DNA of 12,894 bases, taken from assembly GCF_947255005.1 (NCBI RefSeq), contig NZ_CAMYFI010000064.1:1-12894 (forward strand). Reading direction: 5' to 3'. The position numbers were made by a program, and so were the translations under genes. The stretch is from an uncultured Tessaracoccus sp. GTDB taxonomy: Bacteria > Actinomycetota > Actinomycetes > Propionibacteriales > Propionibacteriaceae. Positions within the stretch are counted from its first letter, which is position 1, and every line of letters begins with the position of its first letter. Below are positions 6,349 to 12,894 of the stretch, one piece after another. The notes under the pieces are model-generated. The model saw only the letters and a program-made list of their open reading frames with translations, had not been told where the DNA came from and made no database searches.

Positions 6349-6876
6349 ATGCCCCAGCCCGAACGCGCCCCATCGTCCGTCTACCGTCCTATTGCCGCTT
6401 TGGCCCGGGGGATCCTCAGCACCATGACCATCCGCCGCTGGGAGCGTCTGGAGGCCCTGCCCGCCAGCGGTCCGCTCATCGTCATCTGCAACCACACCTC
6501 GAACTTCGACACCGTCATGTTGGGTGACGCGCTCGTCGCGGCGGGGCGCTTGCCGCGATTCCTGGGTAAATCAGAGATTTGAAAGGTGCCGGTGCTTCCG
6601 GTCGCCCAGGAGGGCTGCCAGGAGGTGCTCGGTGGGCGGTACCTGCAACTACGCAAGCTATTCTCGTTGCGCAGGCGGCCCATTTCGCTGGCAGTGGGGG
6701 AGCCCGTCGAGCTCACTGATCTGCTGTCCGACACGCCGAGCGACGACGACGTCCGCGAGGCCAACCGTCGTATCACCGAGGCGCTCACGGACGTGTACGC
6801 ATCGGTGCGTGGAGAGCCCGCGCCTGAGTTGGTCTGGAACAGTTGGAAAGAGGGATATGTCAGCCGAGCTGAGTGA
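6349..6876 (+). pseudogene. Remnant of a 1-acyl-sn-glycerol-3-phosphate acyltransferase (PlsC-like)
   Basis: The best starting codon is ATG 6349 (MPQPERAPSSVYRPIAALAR); ATG 6424 is an alternative. The protein begins like PlsC family members: LPASGPLIVICNHTSNFDTV carries the NHx4D catalytic motif, followed by RLPRFLGKSEI. An in-frame TGA at 6580-6582 then interrupts KVPVL, probably a former TGG. Right after KVPVL the reading jumps in frame to PVAQEGCQEVLGGRYLQLRK and the family's C-terminal 'I.V..GEPVEL' part (PISLAVGEPVELTDLLSD), ending with TGA at 6874-6876. The middle of the family, including the glycerol-phosphate-binding FPEGTRS motif, is absent; about 90 residues are missing by comparison with remembered homologues. 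The product cannot be an active acyltransferase. Its 3' end overlaps the convergent trmO by 17 nt. Confidence 0.85.
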
Positions 6877-7513
6877 TCGCATCGACGACGAGTGTCTCGC
6901 TCTCCACGTGAAACCGGACGTTGTGGCCCGCGAATGCAACACCGTAGCTGCGCCCGTCGCGCTGGTACGCCGGCCGGGGGTCTTCGCTCAACAACCCGAT
7001 GAGCGCCTCGCGCTTCGCGTCGGGCACCTGGGCGAGGAGCTCGTCGGGAATCTGCACCTGCAGCCGATAGTCGGTATTTCTGGAGAGAAACCCGTAGCGG
7101 GCATCGGGTTGCGCGTCGGCGGGCACGTACGGCTTGATATCGAGGATGGGCGTTGCGTCGACGAGGTCCGTGCCCGCAACGACGAGTTCCGGGCCCGGAT
7201 CGACGCGCACGAGGCGCACGCAGGACAGCCCGATGGGGTTCGGGCGAACGGGGGCGCGCGTTGCGAACACGCCCATGCGCTCGTTGCCGCCGAGCCTAGG
7301 TGGACGCACCGTCGGAGTCCATTCGGCAGGCGACTTCGAGAACAGCCACACCAGCCAGATGTGTGAGAACCCCTCCAGCCCGCGCACCGCGTCGGATGAA
7401 CGGAATGCAGGCTCGAAGATGACGCGCCCTTCGAGTTCAGGCACCAAACCGGCCTGCCGAGGCACGCCGAACTTTTCGGGAAAATCGGTTCGGATCGTCG
7501 CGATGGGTTCCAT
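6860..7513 (-). CDS. trmO: tRNA (N6-threonylcarbamoyladenosine37-N6)-methyltransferase TrmO
   Basis: A 217-aa cytoplasmic enzyme that methylates N6 of t6A37 in certain tRNAs using S-adenosylmethionine. It matches the TsaA/YaeB (UPF0066) family throughout: IATIRTDFPEKFGVPRQAGL at the N-terminus, GFSHIWLVWLF at about residues 48-58, GVFATRAPVRPNPIGLS at 81-97, GTDLVDATPILDIKPY at 114-129, and DPRPAYQ at 178-184 in the C-terminal part. Length is normal for a bacterial member. ATG 7513 is preferred over a GTG nine bases upstream because TACAGT ends exactly 7 nt before it and there is no Shine-Dalgarno sequence, which fits a leaderless transcript. It diverges from ddl across a 47-nt gap and converges on the plsC remnant with a 17-nt overlap. 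It is intact, unlike its two left-hand neighbours. Confidence 0.93.
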   Translation of the reverse strand: MEPIATIRTDFPEKFGVPRQAGLVPELEGRVIFEPAFRSSDAVRGLEGFSHIWLVWLFSKSPAEWTPTVRPPRLGGNERMGVFATRAPVRPNPIGLSCVRLVRVDPGPELVVAGTDLVDATPILDIKPYVPADAQPDARYGFLSRNTDYRLQVQIPDELLAQVPDAKREALIGLLSEDPRPAYQRDGRSYGVAFAGHNVRFHVESETLVVDAITQLG

Positions 7514-7520
7514 GCAGCCC

Positions 7521-7526
7521 ACTGTA
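7521..7526 (-). promoter_or_regulatory. -10 element of trmO (leaderless)
   Basis: TACAGT on the minus strand, 7 nt before the trmO ATG, so transcription would start at or next to the A of the start codon. ftsK has the same hexamer at the same distance. No clear -35 is visible. Confidence 0.5.
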
Positions 7527-7530
7527 GGAT
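7525..7530 (+). promoter_or_regulatory. -10 element of ddl
   Basis: TAGGAT, preceded by TG (extended -10-like TGTAGGAT), overlaps the trmO -10 by two bases on the opposite strand. Transcription would start near 7537 and give a leader of about 24 nt containing the GAGGAGG ribosome site. No clear -35 is seen. Confidence 0.4.
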
Positions 7531-7546
7531 GGCGGGCGCAGTTGTT

Positions 7547-7553
7547 GAGGAGG
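7547..7553 (+). promoter_or_regulatory. Strong ribosome-binding site of ddl
   Basis: GAGGAGG, 7 nt before the ddl ATG, is the strongest Shine-Dalgarno sequence among the core genes here. It contrasts with trmO and ftsK, which have none. Confidence 0.8.
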
Positions 7554-7560
7554 CATCACC

Positions 7561-8673
7561 ATGTCGGAACGCACCAAGGTGGCCCTGGTGTTCGGCGGCG
7601 TCTCGCCGGAACACTCCATCTCATGCCTAACCGCCGCGAGCGTGCTCGGTGCTATTGACCGAACGCGGTACGACGTCGTCGGTATTGGCATCGCGAAATC
7701 GGGGCGCTGGACGCAGGTGCCGCTCGACGTGCTGGCAGCCTACGCCATCGTCGACGGCGTAGCCCCCGAGGTGGCTGAGCCTGACGAAGACGCGGTATGG
7801 ATGAGCACCACGAATGGCTGCCAGATCGCCACTCGTAGCGGCGAGCATCTGATCAATGTGAACGACGTCGACGTCGCCTTCGCGCTGTTGCACGGACCGT
7901 TTGGTGAGGATGGCACTATCCAGGGGCTCTTCGAGATGATGGGCATCCGCTACGTCGGTTGCGGTGTCACGTCGAGCGCGGTCGGCATGGATAAGCATTT
8001 CATGCGCCAGGCGTTTGAGGCGGCTGGGCTCGCCGTCGGGCCCTACGTCGTCGCCACTGACCGCCGCTGGCATCACCATCGCGAGGCCGTGCTCGCCGAA
8101 TGCAATGCCCTCACATACCCGCTGTTTGTGAAGCCGTGTCGCGGTGGTTCGTCGTTGGGTATCAGTAAGGTCGACGACCCCGACGGGCTCGTGGAGGCAA
8201 TCGAGCACGCTCGCGAGTTCGATCCCAAGGTCATCATCGAGGAGGGCGTGCATGGGCGCGAGATCGAGTGCGCGGTCCTCGCCAACCCAGACCTTCCCGA
8301 CGGCTGCGAGGCATCCCCGCTGGGCGAGGTGCGTGTGCTTGACGAAAGCGGGTTCTATGACTACGAGACGAAGTACTTCGACGAGAAGGGCGCCGCGCTC
8401 GACATTCCCGCCAAGGTTGACGAGCCGCTCGTGAGTCGGATTCAGGAGCTCGCAAAGCAGGCCTTCAACGCACTGGACTGCGAAGGGTTGGCGCGAATCG
8501 ACTTCTTCCTGACCGACAACGGCGAGGTGCTCATCAACGAGGCGAACACCATGCCGGGGTTCACAGAAATATCGATGTTCCCATCGCTGTGGCAGTCCAC
8601 CGGCATGAGCTACGCGGAACTCGTCGGGCGCCTTATCGACATGGCAGCCCAGCGAAAGGTGGGGCTTCGATGA
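7561..8673 (+). CDS. ddl: D-alanine--D-alanine ligase
   Basis: A 370-aa cytoplasmic ATP-grasp enzyme that joins two D-alanines to make the dipeptide end of the peptidoglycan precursor. The family layout is complete: VALVFGGVSPEHSIS (E17 binds the first D-Ala), LHGPFGEDGTIQGLFEMMGI at about residues 110-129, MDKHFMR, FVKPCRGGSSLGISK with K191 and the GGSS loop at 195-198, EEGVHGREIEC, FYDYETKY at 265-272 (the tyrosine typical of D-Ala-D-Ala rather than D-Ala-D-Lac ligases), ARIDFF, and NEANTMPGFTEISMFP at 326-341, which supplies the metal and product-binding residues. The start is fixed by GAGGAGG 7 nt upstream. The stop overlaps the thiL start (ATGA at 8670-8673), so the two genes are translationally coupled. 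Nothing suggests inactivation. Confidence 0.97.
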   Translation: MSERTKVALVFGGVSPEHSISCLTAASVLGAIDRTRYDVVGIGIAKSGRWTQVPLDVLAAYAIVDGVAPEVAEPDEDAVWMSTTNGCQIATRSGEHLINVNDVDVAFALLHGPFGEDGTIQGLFEMMGIRYVGCGVTSSAVGMDKHFMRQAFEAAGLAVGPYVVATDRRWHHHREAVLAECNALTYPLFVKPCRGGSSLGISKVDDPDGLVEAIEHAREFDPKVIIEEGVHGREIECAVLANPDLPDGCEASPLGEVRVLDESGFYDYETKYFDEKGAALDIPAKVDEPLVSRIQELAKQAFNALDCEGLARIDFFLTDNGEVLINEANTMPGFTEISMFPSLWQSTGMSYAELVGRLIDMAAQRKVGLR

Positions 8674-9590
8674 CCGGCGAGTTCGAACTCATCGCGAAAC
8701 TCACGCGCGATCTGCCCGCCAACAAGCACGTCGTACTCGGCCCCGGCGACGACGCGGCAGCCCTGCGCCTGGACGGAAACGCTGTCGTCAGCACGGACAT
8801 TCTCGTCGAGAACGTGCACTTCAAGCGTGCCTGGAGCACCCCCGAACAAGTGGGTAAGAAGGCCGTCGCGGTCAATGTCTCGGACATCGAGGCCATGGGG
8901 GCGCTGCCGGTGGCGGTCGTCGTTGCGCTGGCGTTTCCGCAAGATCTGGACGCAGCGTGGCTCCAGGGGTTTACCGATGGCGTGCGGGCTGAGTGCGAGC
9001 TCGCTGGAGTGTCACTCGTCGGCGGCGACCTCTCCCGCTCCGACCTCATCGTCTGCTCCGTCACTGCCATTGGCGACCTCGGCCCGCGTGAACCCGTGAC
9101 TCGCTCGCGCGCAAGGCCCGGGGACGTCGTCGCTGTGTTCGGTAAACTCGGCTGGGCAGCAGCCGGCCATGCGGCCCTGTCGCGCGGATTCCGCTCGCCC
9201 AAGGACGTGGTGCGCCTCGCGCTGCAACCCGAGGTGGCCTACGGGCAAGGCATCATTGCCTCCGCAGCCGGCGCGACCGCCATGATGGATGTCTCCGACG
9301 GGCTCATCCAAGACCTCGACCATATCGCTGCTAGCTCTGGCGTGGCCATCGACGTCGACACCCAGTCACTCGAGGTTACGGATCCCATGACTCGCGTGGG
9401 TGCAGCGACGGGTAAAGACCCACTGAGCTTCGTGCTCGGCGGGGGAGAGGACTACGCGCTCGTGGCAACCTTCCCCGATGCGAATGACGTGCCCGACGAG
9501 TGGCGGATCATCGGCAGAGTAGCATCCGGTGAGGGCGTCACCGTCGACGGGGTGGCATCTGAATTCAGCGGATGGAATCACTTCCCCTGA
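8670..9590 (+). CDS. thiL: Thiamine-monophosphate kinase
   Basis: A 306-aa cytoplasmic enzyme that phosphorylates thiamine monophosphate to thiamine diphosphate using ATP, the last step of cofactor synthesis. It shows the PurM-like ThiL motifs in order: GPGDDAA at residues 24-30 and VSTDILVENVHF at 40-51 (metal and phosphate binding), AVNVSDIEAMGA at 67-78, VGGDLSRSD at 117-125, MMDVSDGLIQDL at 205-216, GGGEDYALVATF at 257-268, and the family's closing GWNHF. The chosen ATG overlaps the ddl stop by 4 nt and has AGGTGGGG just upstream. An in-frame ATG at 8589 would extend the protein with residues that are only the antiframe of ddl. Length is normal. ftsK starts 99 nt downstream. Confidence 0.96.
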   Translation: MTGEFELIAKLTRDLPANKHVVLGPGDDAAALRLDGNAVVSTDILVENVHFKRAWSTPEQVGKKAVAVNVSDIEAMGALPVAVVVALAFPQDLDAAWLQGFTDGVRAECELAGVSLVGGDLSRSDLIVCSVTAIGDLGPREPVTRSRARPGDVVAVFGKLGWAAAGHAALSRGFRSPKDVVRLALQPEVAYGQGIIASAAGATAMMDVSDGLIQDLDHIAASSGVAIDVDTQSLEVTDPMTRVGAATGKDPLSFVLGGGEDYALVATFPDANDVPDEWRIIGRVASGEGVTVDGVASEFSGWNHFP

Positions 9591-9676
9591 CGCCAGGGTG
9601 CCATCAGTAGCCTCGCAATCGACGGGAAAAGGCCATCTCCTGGGCGTGGGAGCCTAGTCACCTTCGAACCTGCCTC

Positions 9677-9682
9677 TACAGT
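9677..9682 (+). promoter_or_regulatory. -10 element of ftsK (leaderless)
   Basis: TACAGT ends 7 nt before the ftsK ATG at 9690, the same arrangement as at trmO. The 99-nt thiL-ftsK gap has no Shine-Dalgarno sequence next to the ATG, no obvious terminator and no clear -35. A leaderless ftsK mRNA is the simplest reading. Confidence 0.45.
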
Positions 9683-9689
9683 TGGGCGC

Positions 9690-12257
9690 ATGGCGTCCCG
9701 CGTTTCTTCCTCGTCGCGGAGCGGCTCCAAGTCGAGATCCTCGAAGAACTCGACTCGTTCCTCGACGCGCACCAAGGCACCCACACCCAAGGCAAACCAG
9801 GGTCCGGGTGTGGGCACTGCCATACTCAAGGGCATCGGCAAAGCCTTCGGGGCGCTCGCGAGCGGCACCGGTTGGCTCGCCCGCTCCATCGGCGGTTCTG
9901 CGAAAGATATCGACCCGAAACTCCGTCGCGACGGCCTCGGGTTGTTCCTGTTTGCCCTTGCCATCGTCGCGATGGGGGGAGTGTGGTTCTCGCTGCCAGG
10001 AGTATCGCACTGGCTATCCATCGGGCTCACCACGGTGTTCGGTTCTCTCGCGATCGCAGTCCCGGCGGTGCTGTTGTATGCAGCATGGTGCGTCCTGCGC
10101 AACCCCCGCGATGTGGAGCGCGCGCCTCGGCTCAGCTTGGGGTGGATACTGCTCATCTTCGGCGTGCTCGGTCTGCTCAACATCTCCAAGGGGCTGCCGC
10201 GCCCCGACAACATGGAAGCGCTGCGCGAAGCCGGCGGGATCCTCGGCTTCCTCTCGTCGTCGCTACTCGTCGACCTCATGACCGCCTGGGTGGCGGTGCC
10301 GATCCTCATACTCGTCACCCTGTTCGCCGCGCTGATCATCATCGGGCGCCCCCTCGTCGAAATCATCGACGGTGTACGCGCCGTGTTCGCGACACTCGTC
10401 GAAGGCTCCGATGAGGAGATCGCCCACCGCCACGAACGCAAGGCCAAACGCGACGAACAGCGTCGCCAGCGAAGTGCGAACGACAAGCTGGAGTACGGTG
10501 TCGACAAACCCTACGACACGCCGCTGCTGGAAGACGAAGTGGACGACCCCGAGGTGTTCGACGAAGTCTACGATTTCGAGGCTGAGACGCAGCTCACTCC
10601 GCGGGTTGTCGACGAGCCTCCCGCCACACGCATCCAGCCCGCCTACACCGAAGAGGCACCCTCGAAGCCCGTCACGGCGGGCAAACGTCAACCCGACCCC
10701 ATGGCTGGCGTACAAGTGGGGCAGATCGAATCCACGCCGGCGCCGAGTGCAGTCGAACCCCCGCGCGGCGAGCAACTGATGCTTTCGGGCGACGTGGTGT
10801 ACCACTTGCCCGAGCAGTCGTTGCTCGCGCCCGGCTCAAAACCCAAGGCGCGCACCGAAGCCAGTGACAGGATTGTGCGCCAGCTCACCGACGTGCTCAA
10901 CGAGTTCGAGGTGGACGCGACCGTCACCGGCTACACCCGTGGCCCGACGGTCACCCGCTACGAGATCGAGCTGGGCGCCGCGGTGAAGGTCTCCAAAATC
11001 ACGGGTCTGCAAGACAATATTGCTTACGCCGTCGGCTCCAACGAGCTGCGCATCCTCACGCCCATTCCCGGGAAATCCGCCATCGGCATCGAGATTCCCA
11101 ATGTCGACAAGGAAGTGGTCTCGCTCGGTGACGTGCTCCGCTCACCCAAGGCGCAAGGCGACCATCATCCGCTTACCGTCGGCCTAGGCAAGAACGTCGA
11201 CGGCGGGTTCGTCGTCGCGAACATGGCGAAGATGCCGCACCTGCTCGTCGCGGGTGCCACCGGATCCGGTAAGTCGAGCTTCATCAACTCGCTCATCACG
11301 TCGATCATGATGCGTGCCACCCCCGACGAGGTGCGCTTGATCCTTGTCGATCCGAAGCGAGTAGAGCTCAACCAGTACGAGGGCATCCCACACCTCATCA
11401 CGCCCATCATCACCAACCCGAAGAAGGCTTCGGAGGCGCTGGCCTGGGTGGTGCGCGAGATGGATATGCGCTACGACGACCTGGCGAACTTCGGATTCCG
11501 TCACGTTGACGACTTCAATAAGGCCGTGCGCGCCGGTCAGGTGAAGGCGCCCGAGGGCTCAGAGCGGAAGCTCGAACCGTACCCTTACCTGCTCGTCGTG
11601 GTCGACGAGCTCGCCGACCTCATGATGGTGGCCGCACGCGAAGTGGAGGACTCCGTCGTGCGCATCACGCAGCTCGCCCGTGCCGCAGGTATTCACCTGG
11701 TGCTCGCGACGCAGCGTCCCTCGACCGACGTCGTCACGGGCCTCATCAAGGCCAACGTGCCCTCTCGGCTCGCGTTCGCCACGTCCTCGATGACCGACTC
11801 GCGCGTCATCTTGGATCAGCCGGGCGCAGAAAAGCTCGTCGGCAAGGGCGACGGACTCTTCCTCCCGATGGGAGCAGGCAAGCCCATTCGTGTGCAGGGC
11901 GCATGGGTCAACGAGTCCGAGATCCGCGGGGTCGTCGCGCACATCAGTCAGCAATTGCAGCCCGAGTATCGCGAGGACGTTACCGCCGGCGCAGCCACCG
12001 AGAAGAAGGTGGTGGACGATATCGGCGACGACCTCGAGCTCGTGCTGGATGCCTGCCGACTCGTCGTCGAACTGCAGCTCGGTTCGACCTCGATGCTGCA
12101 GCGCAAACTGCGCGTCGGCTTCGCGAAGGCCGGGCGCCTCATGGACATTCTCGAGTCGCGTGGCGTCGTCGGACCATCGGAGGGCTCGAAGGCGCGCGAG
12201 GTGCTCGTCAAGCCGGAGGATCTCGACGAGGTGCTCACCAATCTTGCCGAGGGATAG
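9690..12257 (+). CDS. ftsK: DNA translocase FtsK
   Basis: An 855-aa membrane-anchored, ATP-driven hexameric DNA pump that clears chromosome termini from the closing septum and supports dimer resolution. A basic, Ser-rich tail (residues 1-35) precedes four membrane segments (about 82-101, 109-135, 149-165, 197-219). An acidic linker (about 230-390) follows. The motor has an alpha part (VLNEFEVDATVTGYTRGPTV), Walker A G522-ATGSGK-S529 and Walker B LLVVVDELADLM (D639, E640), then TQLARAAGIHLVLATQRPS and SRLAFATSSMTDSRVILDQ. The C-terminal winged-helix gamma domain (STSMLQRKLRVGFAKAGRLM, then ILESRGVVGPSEGSKARE) reads polar DNA sequences and contacts XerD in known relatives. Length is usual for actinobacterial FtsK, which has a shorter linker than the E. 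coli protein. A single motor, N-terminal membrane anchor and gamma domain exclude the type VII ATPase EccC. rimO follows 12 nt later. Confidence 0.97.
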   Translation: MASRVSSSSRSGSKSRSSKNSTRSSTRTKAPTPKANQGPGVGTAILKGIGKAFGALASGTGWLARSIGGSAKDIDPKLRRDGLGLFLFALAIVAMGGVWFSLPGVSHWLSIGLTTVFGSLAIAVPAVLLYAAWCVLRNPRDVERAPRLSLGWILLIFGVLGLLNISKGLPRPDNMEALREAGGILGFLSSSLLVDLMTAWVAVPILILVTLFAALIIIGRPLVEIIDGVRAVFATLVEGSDEEIAHRHERKAKRDEQRRQRSANDKLEYGVDKPYDTPLLEDEVDDPEVFDEVYDFEAETQLTPRVVDEPPATRIQPAYTEEAPSKPVTAGKRQPDPMAGVQVGQIESTPAPSAVEPPRGEQLMLSGDVVYHLPEQSLLAPGSKPKARTEASDRIVRQLTDVLNEFEVDATVTGYTRGPTVTRYEIELGAAVKVSKITGLQDNIAYAVGSNELRILTPIPGKSAIGIEIPNVDKEVVSLGDVLRSPKAQGDHHPLTVGLGKNVDGGFVVANMAKMPHLLVAGATGSGKSSFINSLITSIMMRATPDEVRLILVDPKRVELNQYEGIPHLITPIITNPKKASEALAWVVREMDMRYDDLANFGFRHVDDFNKAVRAGQVKAPEGSERKLEPYPYLLVVVDELADLMMVAAREVEDSVVRITQLARAAGIHLVLATQRPSTDVVTGLIKANVPSRLAFATSSMTDSRVILDQPGAEKLVGKGDGLFLPMGAGKPIRVQGAWVNESEIRGVVAHISQQLQPEYREDVTAGAATEKKVVDDIGDDLELVLDACRLVVELQLGSTSMLQRKLRVGFAKAGRLMDILESRGVVGPSEGSKAREVLVKPEDLDEVLTNLAEG

Positions 12258-12260
12258 ACT
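12255..12260 (+). promoter_or_regulatory. Possible -10 element of rimO
   Basis: TAGACT overlaps the ftsK stop codon and ends 9 nt before the rimO ATG. With no Shine-Dalgarno sequence in the 12-nt gap, a near-leaderless rimO start is possible. The spacing is less ideal than at trmO and ftsK, so cotranscription with ftsK is equally likely. Confidence 0.25.
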
Positions 12261-12269
12261 GGGCCGGTC

Positions 12270-12894
12270 ATGACCATGCACTCCGTTCACATCGCGTCCC
12301 TTGGCTGCGCGCGCAACGATGTCGACTCCGAGGAGCTTGCCGCGAGGCTCGAGGCGGACGGTTTCGAGCTCGTCGACGATCCCGCATCCGCCGAGACCGT
12401 GGTCGTTAATACGTGCGGCTTCGTCGAGCAAGCCAAGAAGGACTCGATCGACACGTTGCTTGCGGCATCCGACATGAAGCACGACGGCAACGTGAGATCC
12501 GTCGTGGCGGTGGGATGCATGGCCGAGCGCTATGGCGTCGAGTTGGCCAAGGAACTCCCTGAGGCCGACGCGGTACTGGGCTTCGACGCTTACGCCGATA
12601 TCGCTGACCGCCTGCGCTCCATCCTCAACGGCGAACGTCCGGCCTCACATGTGCCCAGGGACCGCCGTAAACTGCTGCCACTGGCTCCGGCTGCCCGACC
12701 GGTCGCGTCCCGAGACCTCGCGGTGCCGGGCCACGCGTGGCTGACGCACCGTCGGCGACTCTCGGACGCGCCGTGGTCGAGCCTGAAGATTGCCTCGGGA
12801 TGCGACCGTCGCTGCGCATTCTGCGCCATACCGAGCTTTCGCGGCTCGTACTTGTCGCGCCCCAGCGAGGAGATCGTCGTCGAGGCTCGGTGGC
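12270..12894 (+). CDS. rimO: Ribosomal protein S12 methylthiotransferase RimO, 5' part
   Basis: The first 208 codons of a radical-SAM enzyme; the gene is cut by the window end. RimO methylthiolates an aspartate of ribosomal protein S12 using two [4Fe-4S] clusters and S-adenosylmethionine. The N-terminal UPF0004 domain has its three cluster cysteines at C13 (ASLGCARNDVDSEE), C49 (NTCGFVEQAKKDSI) and C83 (VGCMAERYG). The radical-SAM CxxxCxxC motif is C178-DRR-C182-AF-C185 (SGCDRRCAFCAIPSFRGSY). SLGCARNDVDSEE is typical of RimO rather than MiaB, which carries a different N-terminal signature. The start at ATG 12270 lies 12 nt after ftsK; ATG 12276 is an alternative. The open frame has no stop up to the last base. 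The TRAM domain lies outside the window. Confidence 0.94.
   Translation, partial: MTMHSVHIASLGCARNDVDSEELAARLEADGFELVDDPASAETVVVNTCGFVEQAKKDSIDTLLAASDMKHDGNVRSVVAVGCMAERYGVELAKELPEADAVLGFDAYADIADRLRSILNGERPASHVPRDRRKLLPLAPAARPVASRDLAVPGHAWLTHRRRLSDAPWSSLKIASGCDRRCAFCAIPSFRGSYLSRPSEEIVVEARW

Noticed and set aside
6580..6582. TGA read as selenocysteine or by readthrough in the plsC-like gene
   Set aside because: There is no following hairpin suited to recoding, and the active-site middle of the protein is deleted anyway.
9578..10507. Long minus-strand open frame opposite the start of ftsK
   Set aside because: It is a Ser/Arg-rich shadow frame, typical of high-GC DNA, opposite a strongly supported gene.
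9690..12257. FtsK as the type VII secretion ATPase EccC serving the nearby effector operon
   Set aside because: It has one motor domain, four N-terminal membrane segments and a DNA-reading gamma winged helix, which is the cell-division translocase layout; EccC has several linked ATPase domains.
11559..12482. Long minus-strand open frame opposite the end of ftsK and start of rimO
   Set aside because: It crosses two well-supported genes, has no start signal and shows no family motif.
1..12894. CRISPR array, tRNA or rRNA genes
   Set aside because: No regularly spaced repeats and no cloverleaf or rRNA-like sequences were seen on either strand by eye.

Overview
The window comes from a high-GC Gram-positive bacterium (Actinobacteria). 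The right half has the gene content and protein sequences of the Propionibacteriaceae or a neighbouring family: trmO diverging from ddl-thiL, then ftsK and rimO. The family placement is from memory of protein style and gene order, not a search. The right half is intact, core and densely packed. The left half is accessory: a decayed insertion sequence, a compact minus-strand operon that looks like a type VII (ESX/WXG) secretion effector module, and two broken metabolic genes.

Layout. (1) 1-1532: an IS1634-type insertion sequence with perfect 17-bp terminal inverted repeats. Its minus-strand transposase is broken by two frameshifts and an internal deletion. (2) 1533-1780: no gene seen. (3) 1781-5225, minus strand: five tightly coupled genes, read from high to low coordinates. 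They encode a 346-aa protein with a WXG-like N-terminal region and an HExxH metallopeptidase-like C-terminus; a Tat-type lipoprotein with propeller-like repeats; a 98-aa EspC/WXG100-like protein ending in a YxxxE export motif; a 164-aa protein resembling the DUF4919 type; and a 184-aa protein with two YbaB/EspL-like halves. Gaps and overlaps between them run from a 4-nt overlap to a 13-nt gap. (4) 5226-5490: a regulatory stretch holding a TATACT -10 element, a GC-rich near-palindrome over the expected -35 position, an outer 11-bp inverted repeat, a probable minus-strand terminator and a perfect 22-bp inverted repeat of unknown role. (5) 5491-6274: a frameshifted enoyl-CoA hydratase-like gene (minus). 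(6) 6349-6876: a plsC-like acyltransferase remnant (plus) with an in-frame TGA and a large internal deletion. (7) 6860-12894: trmO (minus), ddl and thiL (plus, ATGA overlap), ftsK (plus), and rimO (plus, cut by the window end).

How the genes fit together. The five-gene module contains a candidate secreted protease, a small export partner carrying the secretion signal, a membrane-anchored outer-face protein that could be its immunity or accessory factor, and two cytosolic proteins that could be chaperones or regulators. No ESX machinery (EccB/C/D/E or mycosin) is in the window, so secretion would depend on a system elsewhere. The core genes cover tRNA modification (trmO), peptidoglycan precursor synthesis (ddl), thiamine diphosphate synthesis (thiL), chromosome segregation at division (ftsK) and ribosomal protein S12 methylthiolation (rimO). 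trmO and ftsK each have TACAGT exactly 7 nt before ATG and no Shine-Dalgarno sequence, which suggests leaderless mRNAs. The trmO and ddl -10 elements overlap on opposite strands.
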